A stretch of 64,000 nt of DNA. Source: Chondrus crispus. Its lineage: Eukaryota; Rhodophyta; Florideophyceae; Gigartinales; Gigartinaceae. The position numbers and the translations under genes were made by a program. The stretch is from positions 37,074 to 101,073 of the forward strand of contig NW_005179228.1 in NCBI RefSeq assembly GCF_000350225.1. Direction: 5' to 3'. Positions 1-10,247 of the stretch are shown here, piece by piece (the first letter of the stretch is position 1; every line of letters starts with the position of its first letter). The notes beneath the pieces were generated by a model. That model ran no database searches and was not told the DNA's origin. It worked only from the letters and a program-made list of their open reading frames with translations.

Positions 1-89
1 GCAAAGAGATAGTGGCGAAGAAAAATGCCTTCAGCGCAAAGAGATTTGAACGGAATCAGAGTCCCCGCCTCCCCATCCCCCCTCCCTCC

Positions 90-189
90 NNNNNNNNNNN
101 NNNNNNNNNNNNNNNNNNNNNNNNNNNNNNNNNNNNNNNNNNNNNNNNNNNNNNNNNNNNNNNNNNNNNNNNNNNNNNNNNNNNNNNNN
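90..189. other. Assembly gap, 100 N
   Basis: One hundred undetermined bases. The size is probably a placeholder. Reading frames that cross it are not meaningful. Confidence 0.99.
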
Positions 190-440
190 GTGGAGTGGTG
201 TGTTAGAGATGTGAGGACCATTGGGGAGGAAGGGGTTGGTTTTAGGGAGGATGTGTTATGGGGGTTTATGGTGTTGTTGGGGGCAAGAATGTGATGGAAA
301 TGGGAGGAGTTTGGGTGGGAGAAATGGTGGTGTGATTTGGGGGTGGATTGGTGGTGGGTGGATTGAGTTGGATTTGGGATGGATAGATGGGTGTTGGGTA
401 GGTTGAGGTGGATGTGAGGAGGAGTGGATAGACGGCGGGG
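190..440. repeat. G/T-rich low-complexity tract
   Basis: The plus strand is almost free of C for about 240 bases and is built of GGTG, GGAT and TTGGG-like words. It directly follows the gap, so the gap probably arose in the same low-complexity sequence. The frames open through it look like composition effects. Bases 441-749 beyond it show no gene I can support. Confidence 0.6.
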
Positions 441-749
441 GGGTAGGGGAGTGTCGATTCCGTTCACACGGCGCATCATGGCTGCCGCTGGCGACGTCGT
501 GCCCCTGGATGATCCAGGATCCCGAAATAACTAAAGCACTGGCTAAGACGCTGGTAGACTCGCAGTATACATAACAGGTCGGGCTACAATCAGTGAATCA
601 ATCGCTAAGCGATGGGCCTGTCGTGTTCTAGGGTGAAGGTAAGGATGCCTAAGGCTGCCTCAAGAAAGTTGTGAGATTCCAGAACTAGAAATAACATAGC
701 AGGGCGGAATATGTTGTCCATCAGAAAAGTGGAGAGCATCATGCAAGAC

Positions 750-2279
750 TCAATGATGACATTCCGTGATGCAGATGCACCGTAGCTTCAGTGCATGAGC
801 TAATACAGACGCCCTGTCAGATCGAAGAGTAGCAGGAGTAAGCTTCCCTCTACAGCTGGGATTGAAAACAGTAATGCCGTAGCCGATGGAATTTCTGAAG
901 GGAGACCAAGTGAGCGGAGGAATGGTTTGAACGACATTGCTAGCGGGACGGTAGGTAGTGCCAGGGATCATGAAAAGGACTTCAAGCTGGCATGTCAGGT
1001 CAGCGAGTTTGGAGAGATGACGCGACAAAGCCTTGTGAACGAAACCAAAGCATACACGTTTACTATCTAGCTAATATCGCATTTTCAAACAGAACGTCAG
1101 CCTTTGGAGTAGTGAACAGAACCTACAAGTGATTATTAAGAACTTCTACACCCACCTTAGTAATGCGAATCGAACTATGATTTACAGTTGCAGTCACAAT
1201 TTACATTCCCATCGAAGAAGTGACACGCGTATTAAGTCGGCCTTCGATGAGAACCCGTCCAATGATATCATAACCCAGAAAGACAGGCCCTTCGCAGTTT
1301 GCGAGAGTATTGACGCCATATCCAGTAGGATACTGAAGAATGATTGTTGTCTCGTTTGACCTCGTTTGCCTTGTACACAAATTCCAAAGATCATTGGAAA
1401 TTTGCAAATTCGTTTGAGTGGGTTCTTGTCACATGATCCATTGACCCGAGAGAAGACACAGTCACAAAAACGGAATATGAATCCAGCACCTTGACTACCG
1501 CCTAATCTTTCAGGGCCAAAAAGACGTCTCGTGAGGAATTTGTTGACCACCGATACTGAACATATTGTGAAATTACGTACTCATGGTCGACGAGAGATGT
1601 GAAATTGGTATCAGAATATGAATGCGTGAGTGGAAGAGGTTAGATCGGTGTGATCTTTCTTCAGCGTATGCATAATGTACATCTCCGCAAACGTTGTCTG
1701 TTGTTGCAGATTGCGTCGCGTCAGGGCCGTAGAGTTTCTCTATCATGTTGAAAACAGAGGCACAAGCCACGAGAGAAACGGAACCGGAATCGTCTGCAAC
1801 CAATGCAAATGGTAATTTCCGGGAGAAATCGGGCGCAGAAATGAGCAATGCCATGAGTACCACCTCAATGTCTGGGGCTTCTCGCCATCTCGCTCGCTTG
1901 AGGGTGAAGTGCTCTTTTTAGTGTGATTGTCATTTTACAGATTACTGGGGGTTAGTTTCGTGAATGCTCCAACGTTTGTGGCGGATGGGAGGTTTCTGCT
2001 CGTTTTTCCACGCAAATCAATGTTAGAGAAGTCTAGGACACGTCTGGCAGAAGCTTTCGGAATACTTTTTGTGGTTTCTGCATCCCCTCCGATACTGCCG
2101 GGCTGAGCGGAAGTGATCGTTGCCTGATCTTTTTGAGTCGTAACTAGACAAGCTTCATTCGTTTGAACTGATGTCCGCGAGACCTCTACGTCATCACTCA
2201 CAGGTAAAGCGACTTTCCTAGATAGTCGACGGCTTCTATCTGTTTTCTTCTTTGAAATAGCATCAGAAGGCCGTTCCAT
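750..2279 (-). CDS. Candidate multi-exon gene, product unknown
   Basis: Several minus-strand frames in sequence read like parts of one protein. A basic, Ser-rich N-terminal exon starts at an ATG at 2279 and runs to about 1937. A second coding stretch lies at about 1863-1600, a third at about 1420-1201 (containing YPTGYGVN and FLGYDIIGRVLIEGR), and a fourth at about 1034-750. Plausible splice sites lie between some of them, for example a CACAAG acceptor just above 1028 and a GTAAAT donor after about 1207. No family is recognised and exon limits are not established. The frames could also be the remains of a decayed gene. The alternative, that all four are chance frames, is less likely for the third and fourth segments because their residue use looks protein-like. 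Confidence 0.3.
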
Positions 2280-2990
2280 GGCCTAGTAAGTACTGAAATA
2301 TCAAGCTAGATGTGTCTCAGCCCGTTAACATGTGTGTAAGACGGGTAGAGTGAGAGGTGGGGTGAGTGAGGTTGAGCATAAGTGGATGTGCGTGAGGCAG
2401 CTGGGCGGGCAGTAGGCCGAAAGAGAGCGCAATGTGTCTCAGAAGTTGTGTTCTCGGCGGTGTGGTCGGCAGTGACAAGGTACCTACCTAAATCGTCCTA
2501 GTGCTTGTTGTGGTGGGCTATTCAGGTTTGGCAGTGGGCTAGGTCAGCCCTAACTTTCTCGATGGCTTTCAACGTGCAGGAACGGCGTACAAATTGGTTC
2601 TGAGTTTCATGAAATGCACTTGATGGAACTCAGAACATGTTCATGTCATGAGACGAATCGTTCGTCTTACAGCAGTTTCTGACACAAGCGAAGCACAAGG
2701 TGTCAAAAAGATCCTCATCTTGTGGTTTTTGAATACAGTACCGACAATTTGAATGCAACAAATGCCTGGTATTCAATCGATGTCTCCCCAATGACAAGCC
2801 GTAAGGAAGTTGTACATTAAATTCGGGTATATATATATCTGAAAGAAGGGGTTAGTTTGGGAGATTATCTGACTTTACTTGAGATGTAGTGGTTACTTAG
2901 TTCCTTCCCTGTCCTAACCAGTTTTCTATTAACAAACCAACCACCCATGCCGTTCTGGAGAGCATCGATTCTGCTGCATACGACGTACTA
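2280..2990. other. Intergenic, no gene seen
   Basis: No supported gene. Bases about 2330-2445 resemble the flank of the minisatellite near 13.06-13.52 kb (both carry a GGGCAGT..GGCCGA..GTCTCAGA-like order of words), so a dispersed repeat may be shared. A short TATATATATA run lies near 2830. Confidence 0.5.
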
Positions 2991-4066
2991 TTACACAAGC
3001 GCATGTCTTTTCATGTGATTCATACTATCAAGACCCTTTATGCATATATGGTAGAGAGAAAGGCATATATATGTGGGCGTCAATTCATCGAAAACACACG
3101 AGAAATCGCATGACGGCATCCAAAACCACCGTGCTCTAGAATTTCTCGCCAAAGCATGATTGAAAAGTACCATAAAAGTGACCAGAAGGGAACATACCGA
3201 TACTAATTCAGTGTCTCTCTTTTCATGGACAGGTTTCAACTTGATGAGCATGCCCCGTCGGATCCGGGGCGACACCTTGAGAAATGCTGACCCCTGCATA
3301 CTGTACAGGGAGTAACATTGCTGGAGAAGGTCAACAGGGACTTGGTGTGTCCTTGGAGGTGTTGTCACAACGCCCACGGTGGGCGCAGTCGCAGAAATAG
3401 GTCAACTGGAAAAACGTAATCGGATACCCGATACAAAAGTACGTTTGGACGTTTGGACGTGCCTGTAAGTTCATCGTCGTAGTTTTCTAGCTCTTCCCTG
3501 CCCAGATGAATTGATTGTGTTATCGGATAATACAACAATCCATCGACCAAACTATATGTACATATCGCGCCACACATGGCACAAAACCAAGAATAGGATT
3601 TCTCTTCTGCTAGTTCAGTCGACAATGCACGGAGCTTAGTGTGCAGTACTGCGCGGCACCATAGACTAAAAGAGTTAATATCCGAATTGCGTTTAGGTTC
3701 AGGATGATTTATCATTCCTGTATCTAATCCTGCACTAAATAGGTAGAGTTCGTGCAAAACTGGCATGATTAAAAAGAAGAAAGCGGCTTCGAGACGATGG
3801 TAATTAAATAATGAGGCCAGTCGCATGAGTACTCTCCGAGACTCAGTCTATGCTTGGAGCAACCGTCTATTGTTCCAAACATAGAAACTACGCGTCTGAT
3901 GTATGTATAAAAAAATCTTTTGAATGAGTTCAATTCCGGAATGGATCTTGCCATTGCAATTGAATGTCCGCAGCTTGCATATGTAGTCTGGACATATATC
4001 GATTTCATCCCCAAAACCTTTGACCAGATCCACCCCCGAGCCGCGCCAGATCAGGAACGTTGCCAT
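2991..4066 (-). CDS. Hypothetical minus-strand reading frames, possibly one broken or spliced gene
   Basis: Three consecutive minus-strand frames (4014 or 4066 to about 3770, 3826-3365, 3377-2991) could be exons or frameshifted pieces of one gene. The middle frame has a protein-like segment with a Cys pair (WFCAMCGAICTYS). The last contains a plausible donor (GTATGT) near 3200. I recognise no family. They lie upstream of a dead Helitron on the opposite strand and could be captured or degenerate sequence. Bases 4067-4620 hold one further short minus frame (4472-4194) without recognisable content. Confidence 0.22.
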
Positions 4067-4836
4067 GTTGACAAACGTTGTCGTTTAGATTCTGAATCAT
4101 AGTGTAGATAAGACGGGAAAGGCATATATTGATCCCGACATCCGCATCAGACTGTTTCCGTTGGAGAGAAGAAAAAGAAACCGACGCGTTTCCTCACTTT
4201 GCATTTGAAATATACAAAGCGTTAGTAGAGCCAATGAAGCGAATCACCACGATCGAGAAATCCCAAGTAGAGGAACGATAAACGCAGCAAAAGAAACGTA
4301 AGAAACAATTAGATGTTGATCGGAACTGAGAAAATAAGGCAGCGAGAGAAGCATTTGATACCCATTTGGGAGTGATGAAAGGGCCCCTCAGCTGAAAAAA
4401 CATCTCAAGTGGCCCGAGAAAAAGATAGCACATTGACGTGACAGAAGAAAGGTAGTTCTCCGACGATTGCATTTACTCGGTAGAAACAGGCCCAGGGCAC
4501 AAATCCAATCGAAGTTATGAGTGCGTAACTGAACAAGAAATATCTGCGATGGACGCTTATGGTAAGTTCGAATCAGTCAAGGATAAACAGAAGATCTTCT
4601 GATACGAACAAGGGTTTGAAATGCTTGGCTTGGAATCGCTGCGAAAAAGGGTATGCACAGAATGCGACTGTAGTTGGCCAGTCGACAAGGTGAAGTTTTT
4701 GCATATGATAGATGGAAAAGAGGTATGTGCTTGGGTGAGAAAGCTTCAACCTGTCCAGAGAAGGCCAGTGAGTCTGAAGGCGTACTACGATGTTTCGGCT
4801 TTCTTTCCCACCCTCCGACGAGGATTTCTTTTCTGA

Positions 4837-5337
4837 ATGGGAGTTGAAGAGGAAATGTTTCAGGGCGGAAGTAGAGTGGTAATGCTTATTGTTTGTGATT
4901 CATGCGAACGAAGTTTGAGAAGCGGTACAGAAAAGCCGCCAAAATTTGCCATTGCAAATGGGTTTGACATTGGTACATTGCCCGTCGACCTGCCCGAAGC
5001 CACACAAATCGAACGAAGACTCACGAGCATGACGTCTGTAGAAATACACGCCACGGTCCTACGCGGGAAGCGCTCTTTCATCAGAGGACATGTTTCTACA
5101 ATATGCATGGATCCAGCATCCATGCGCCGAAGATTACCAAACTTCCTTGGAAATGAAAACTTCTTTCTGGTAATCATAGGCAGGAAGCTCACACCCGTTC
5201 AGGAGGTGGTTTCGTATCGAAGAAAAGGCTTCTCGATAGACGCATATATCAAGTCAGGAGCGATTTTCGTCATCCTGACGCCAAACGATGTCGGTACAAT
5301 TGCAATTGCGGTTCTTTCCGGGAGTGTAAAACTGTAA
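4837..5337 (+). pseudogene. Helitron DUF6570 module (fragment)
   Basis: This frame contains a CxxC pair (VCDSCERSL), then PPKFAIANGFDIGTLP and an ERRLTS stretch. That is the signature layout of DUF6570, a domain known upstream of the Rep module in many Helitron proteins of fungi and protists. The preceding frame (4621-4836) carries another Cys pair (VCTECDCSW) and probably belongs to the same leader. The segment ends at a stop 60 bases before the Rep frame. DUF6570 has no proven biochemical role, and its identification here rests on motif recall. Confidence 0.7.
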
Positions 5338-5400
5338 GATATCTAAAGCGCGAGACTTGAAAGTCTCCTGTGTCACGCAAAGTGGATACTTATTGCTGGA

Positions 5401-5974
5401 ATGGATCGAAATGCATGTTCCGAATATTTTAAAATAGTCTGTGATGCGTTCTTGACAGAAATTCTTCAGTTTGACCGGAATTGTGGAAGATTAATGAAGG
5501 GAGGTGGTCTCTTGGGTTATGTTAAGGCATACATTGGTGCTGTCGAAACTCAGAAGAATGCAACATCGCACATGCATTGCGGGGTGGTAGTCGAAGGGCT
5601 TCTTCGAGGAGCGCACGACTTTTCGAAACGCTGCAGTGACAGAGAAGATGGAGCGAGGTTCAAATCTCGTTTTTGCGCATGCGTTAATAGCGTCGTATCA
5701 AGCTTTGCCGAGCTTGACAGAGGGTTCGGATGTAATGGTACCGGTAGCATTAGACCCGAAACCTCTGTGTCCATCATGTGGAAGTCAGGACGGTCTAACC
5801 CCGCTAGATAAAATATCTAGGGAAGCCTTGCGAGAGATTCCATGTTACAAGCGCCCGATTCCAACGTCAATGTGCAGTGTTTGCAAAATGGCTTTTGGTG
5901 CGACGACTGTCATCCGGAGTGAGGTCAGAAGGCTTAAGCCAAGCGTCCAGGGTCTTTATGGATATGGATACTGA
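5401..5974 (+). pseudogene. Helitron Rep (Helitron_like_N) module, HUH-type
   Basis: The frame 5401-5811 reads SEYFKIVCDAF, then LGYVKAYIGAVETQ, then SHMHCGVVVEG. This matches the Helitron_like_N pattern, where an aromatic-rich helix and a GxVxAYxGxVExQ segment precede the metal-binding HxH motif (here HMH, about 5569-5577). Downstream the reading shifts frame to 5636-5974, where paired cysteines (CPSCGSQDG, CSVCKMAFG) form the usual Cys-rich region. The Rep domain of an active Helitron nicks and joins single-stranded DNA. Here it is split by a frameshift and cannot be made as one protein. Confidence 0.72.
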
Positions 5975-6332
5975 AACCTACTCGATTCCTGCAGAGCCGA
6001 ATAACAGGGACAGCTACGACCTCACAGAAGTTCATTGCTTGCTTCCAGGAAGGTTGACATGGCCGATAAAAGCTCCGGAAGAAATGGAAACAACTACAGC
6101 AAAGATCGATACAGTGTATAGGCTACGGCTCGTCCAGATATTACTCTTCACTCAAGAGCACAATTATCGGCATGTGTACTCATGTTTCGAGCAAAGGTTG
6201 GCGTCAAAGTTCGGTATATGCAGATATTCCTCCCCGAGAAAGCCCGTCTAGAATACCCGCATCCCTGAGGGCCTCCATGTGGCTATGGAGAGGCTTCCTC
6301 ATGATGAGTATATGAACCCATAAAAAGATGTC

Positions 6333-6747
6333 TTGACACTGCTTCACCGGTCCAGTCATGACATAGGATTTGTTGTGGGCGGCGGTAACACAGACACGGT
6401 TTACTTTTGCCTGAAATACGTGACAAAGATCCAGCATGATGATGAACTGATTGAGAAGGTTTTAACGGAATCATTTCATCGGCATACTATAAAATATCAA
6501 AACGGATGCAAGACGGACTTCCATTTCAAATCTCTCGATTGCAAGGTCACGCATAAACTCGATGGCCGTAGGTTTGTCACGAAAGCAAGAAGTATCGGTA
6601 ACAATGTGCGCCTTGCATCTACGCCAGAAGACAGCTTTGATATCATCACATGATTTAGCTGCCCTAATGCTGGCCCAGACCATGTGTATCATCTTGAAAC
6701 GGAAGCATGAGGACAGCTTGATCGCAATGAACAGAGAAAATATGTGA
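6333..6747 (+). pseudogene. Helitron Rep catalytic-tyrosine segment
   Basis: The frame 6333-6653 contains VYFCLKYVTKIQ, matching the Helitron Tyr motif in which two tyrosines lie close together before a KxxTK-like stretch. The overlapping frame 6562-6747 carries RKQEVSVTMCALHL, which resembles the following RE(I/V)S helix of Helitron proteins, so a frameshift falls between them. Bases 5975-6332 between this and the upstream Rep piece are out of frame. Bases 6750-7660 contain no motif I can name but should correspond to the spacer between Rep and helicase. Confidence 0.6.
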
Positions 6748-7809
6748 CGTGTCCACAATACCTTCATTTTTTGTAACGCCCTGCACAGATGGCGAAGAAA
6801 TCAATGATGGAGTATTTGTCTAAGTTCAAAAGGGAACGAGTTGGAGCTGCTGATAATGACGGATCTACTGAGATAAAACCTGTCAGATACATGTTTTCCG
6901 AAAGACATCTTTTGGAAGGGACACATGCCATCCGTTGCTGAAGTGTTAATGTAGTCCCAGATGTTGTCGGTCGTCGATTTCCATATAGAAAAACTGAAAA
7001 GCCCAGAAGAGAATGAAAGATATGAACTCATAGCTTTGATTCTTACATTTCCATTCCGTTTCGATCGAGATATTATCCAAGGAAGGCGGTCATATTGGGA
7101 ATCTCTACAAGAATTTAAGAATTCCACACTTTTGTGAAAAGAAGAGAGAGGTCCTCGAAATGATGCAGTAGTATCACAATTCAAAGAGGGCGCCAGAGGT
7201 TGAAAGAAGGAATAAGATGCACATGTAGGTGACTACATAGACCGCTATGATGATACCGTCGACTTCGATCAAGTCATGACGATGCCATAGGAGCTGGGTA
7301 TCAAGGAAGCCCCGTGTGGAGAAGAATCCTTGCACATTGAGGCAATCTGTGCCTCGATTACATCAGCAATGATAGCTGGATCTGGAATGTGGACAAATGA
7401 AGGCATGATTTCCGCAGAGACCAAGGAAATGGCATATACTGCCACAGAAAATGCCTGCATCAGATATGTCGCAGGAAACAATTTGGTGTCAACACCCTTG
7501 TAGGTGTCCTGGCCTGGAATGGCACAAATCCCCGTCGTTCAGGTTCCCGGAAACATCTCATCTCACGGAGATATCACTAAAAAGGCCTAACGAATATGCT
7601 GACGTGTCATCCATATCCTCTACAGAGGTGAACCGACAGATAGAGGTCATGAAGGCGGAGGTTATTGGTAATCTCCGAATATGCGATCGTATGCCAGATG
7701 AAAAGCGAAACCCCCCAAAGTTGTATTCGTACAAATGCCATGCAAGAGAGTGAGGTCGAAGCAACTGTTCAGATAGTCATGAAAGGACTAGGGACAGAAA
7801 CTTCCGCGC

Positions 7810-9475
7810 GTGATGATCAACCTAGAGGGGAAGTGGACCGGACTTTCGATGAATCATCTGATGGAACCAATTTCCAATCATCATCAACTCAACGAGCTAG
7901 ATTTTGGAACTGCAGGAACTGCACTCTTGAATAGGATACAAATCGAAAGAAATCCATTTGAACCCTCAAGTCATGACGGGGAGAAAACGGCATTCCTCAT
8001 GTACTTGGGAGGAGAGGGTGGCACCGAGAAGACAAGAGTTATAAAAGCGCGGCAGCACCTGTAACTGCATTGCGGAAGACCAAGAGCAGTCCGAACATGC
8101 GCACCGACTGGAATTGCAGCTTCTTTGATTGGCCGACAAACCTTCCACTCTCTCCTGGGAATTAGAGGAAGAAACGATTTCGACTCAAAACGTGTCACAG
8201 GCAAGTATAAAGAGGAGCACACGGAAACGATAATGATGATTGTAGATAATATTTCCATGCTTAATAGGAAAACTTTTGGTGCTCTTGACGTATTTCTTCA
8301 TAAGGGGAAAGAAAATGACACTTCTTTTGGCGGTGTTGTGGTGTCATTGTGCGTGTACCTTTTCAAAATGCCACCTGTGGGAGGCAAATGCGTGTACGAC
8401 GATCCATCCCTGCCGAAGAGAGGACATGATTCCTCGATGAGATTGGATATCAAAGATGGAGAGCCCCGAAATATGTCATCATGTTAAAAGAAAGCACGAG
8501 GCACAGGGCAGACCCATACTACGCATCTTGATTGAAAGGCCAAGAAGAGGAGGACTGACTGCAGCAGATCGTGAAATGCTTAACGAACGAGTGAAAAGGA
8601 GATAATTGCGTTCTCAGGCGCCGATTCAATCAATCAATGGATATGTTCCCCTCTTCTTGAGATCAAAAGAACTGCGAACGTCTCTTAACTGGCAATCCGT
8701 GAGGGCTATAAGTGAGAGAAATGGGATCAAACCAATAGTCTGTGCGGTAAACTTTCATCACTCGAAGGAATGAGGATCGGAACGCACGACATGAGGAAGC
8801 TCTTCACCTGTACGGACACTCAAATGTCAAACATTCCTCCACTACTTCCACTTGTACCCGAAATGCGAGTTCGTGTCACATGGAATATTTCAGTTGAACG
8901 TGGAATCGCGTATGGAACGAAAGGCGTTTTAGAGGGAGTTAAGTTTGGTCAAGACGCAGCGTTTGAGGATACCACTCTGTTTGACGTGGAATGCCTTCTG
9001 GCAAATGAACCACCAATGGCTTTCTTCCTGCTTGTGCCATCCTGCACCATCCTCCTGAGAAATTAGAAGTGGTTCCCAAGAACCTTTCTGCTGATTCAAT
9101 TCCGATACAGCCAATGAGGTCAGGAAAGGTCAAGCCGTCTCTGAAGGGTTGAATAGAGGCTGAGGGAAGCATTGGAATATGACAACTGCCATTTGTTCCT
9201 GCCTATGCTTCGACGAAGTACAAAGTGCAAGGTATCACCGCAGATGCCATTATTGCATTTACTTTCATGAAGGGTTGTTCGGCTCCGCCCCTGTTGCGTC
9301 TCTCTGTGTGGTCTTATCGCGAGTGAAAATGCTTGAATCCTTGTACTTACAAGAGCTCTTAACAGATGACGTGATAAAATACTTCAAGCTCCAGAGGTCT
9401 CCACTCGAAGAAGGGGAACCGCTGAAGGGTCTTCATGAGGCAACTCTGAACAATAATGTTGCGATTTTTGTTTGA
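7810..9475 (+). pseudogene. Helitron Pif1-like helicase module
   Basis: Four fragments follow the order of a Pif1 helicase. Walker A is at about 8007-8040 (MYLGGEGGTEKTRVI, with Lys-Thr kept but the usual Gly before Lys replaced by Glu). The frame 8125-8487 gives a THS-like FHSLLGIRGR, Walker B as MIVDNISML (Glu replaced by Asn) and LFKMPPVGGK. The frame 8770-9066 gives LVPEMRVRVTWNISVERG..GTKG. The frame 9179-9475 gives VVLSRVKMLESLYL, the C-terminal Pif1 motif. The altered Walker A and B residues and at least three frameshifts show that it is dead. Confidence 0.75.
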
Positions 9476-9746
9476 AATCGAGGCGAGTTACGGCGAAAGA
9501 ACAATCCCGTCAAATGTTGGCCCATATTTGATCATATCGTGCTATTTCCCAAACTCCTATTTCCGTCCTGAATTTCAAACCACACGATTGTCCTTGCAAT
9601 TAAAACCGAAGTGTCGTCAATCAGACACCAAAGGAATATCTGAAGGAAAGCTTGAAAAAAGAATATAAATCACTACGTGCCAAGCCCTTTTTATGTTGTA
9701 TATTTTCACATTTCAATGGCAATGCACTGGTTCGTGATCCGATTTG

Positions 9747-9820
9747 CACGTGGCTACATATCTATGCTCCGGCCGCAGTATACAATGCAGCTGGAGCATT
9801 GATATGTATCTTCCACGTGG
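9747..9820. repeat. Imperfect inverted repeat (hairpin)
   Basis: The arm CACGTGGCTACATATC..GCTCCGG (9747-9772) pairs with GCTGGAGC..GATATGTATC..CCACGTG (9790-9819) with a few mismatches and a loop of about 18 bases. It lies 270 bases after the last Helitron helicase motif. It could be a small foldback element or part of the Helitron 3' end, although it is longer than a usual Helitron hairpin and no CTRR end was found just behind it. Confidence 0.6.
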
Positions 9821-9914
9821 AACAAAAGTAATTGGGCAGGGAGATTTTTTGAGACGAGAACTGTAGTTTTAGAGCGTGATAATAATACAGAAATCGGAGA
9901 GACAGGTGTCCGCG

Positions 9915-10247
9915 TCAAGCGAAACGCCTTGAACCAGTCGGTGCATATTGCTTTCGAATTTCAACAATAGAAACGCCCATTTTACGAAGGAGCTCTACAG
10001 CAACACTGCAAGATGGTTTCCGGATGGAAATGAGCTCAAAAGGAAGCTTGTCGCAGTTGACCACAGGGATTTCTTCGATGTGAAAAAGTTTTGAACGAGC
10101 ACGAAGTGCATCGACTAAACAAAATTTTGAACAAAAAAAGCATACATGTAGTGCAATACGCACCTGAAAAGGGGGGTGAAAAGAAAGGAAAATATTTGGA
10201 TATGAAAAGTGGTCCGGGTTGGGGGACACACGTGTGAATAATTGCAC
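9915..10247 (-). CDS. Hypothetical protein fragment, product unknown
   Basis: A 110-codon minus frame ends with a protein-like stretch (CDKLPFELISIRKPSCSVAV, VSIVEIRKQYAPTGSRR). Its upstream half is pyrimidine-rich on the minus strand and contains two good acceptor-like sites: CCCCCTTTTCAG at about 10164, and TTTTGTTTAG at about 10116. So only the last 60-80 residues may be a real terminal exon whose earlier exons lie at higher coordinates. No family is recognised. Confidence 0.25.
   Translation of the reverse strand: MQLFTRVSPNPDHFSYPNIFLSFHPPFQVRIALHVCFFCSKFCLVDALRARSKLFHIEEIPVVNCDKLPFELISIRKPSCSVAVELLRKMGVSIVEIRKQYAPTGSRRFA

Larger units (their letters stand above)
4621..9480 (+). mobile_element. 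Degenerate autonomous Helitron
   Basis: The modules of a RepHel transposase appear in the expected order on the plus strand, spread over all three frames: a Cys-bearing leader, a DUF6570 module, a Rep (Helitron_like_N) module with its HxH motif, a Cys-rich segment, a Tyr-bearing motif, and a Pif1/RecD-type helicase with Walker A, Walker B and C-terminal motifs. Helitrons move by rolling-circle replication. The coding sequence is broken by many frameshifts and stops, so this copy is inactive. I could not identify the 5' TC end or the 3' CTRR end with confidence. A hairpin at 9747-9820 lies shortly after the last helicase motif. The Rep-to-helicase order excludes a host Pif1 gene. Confidence 0.8.
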
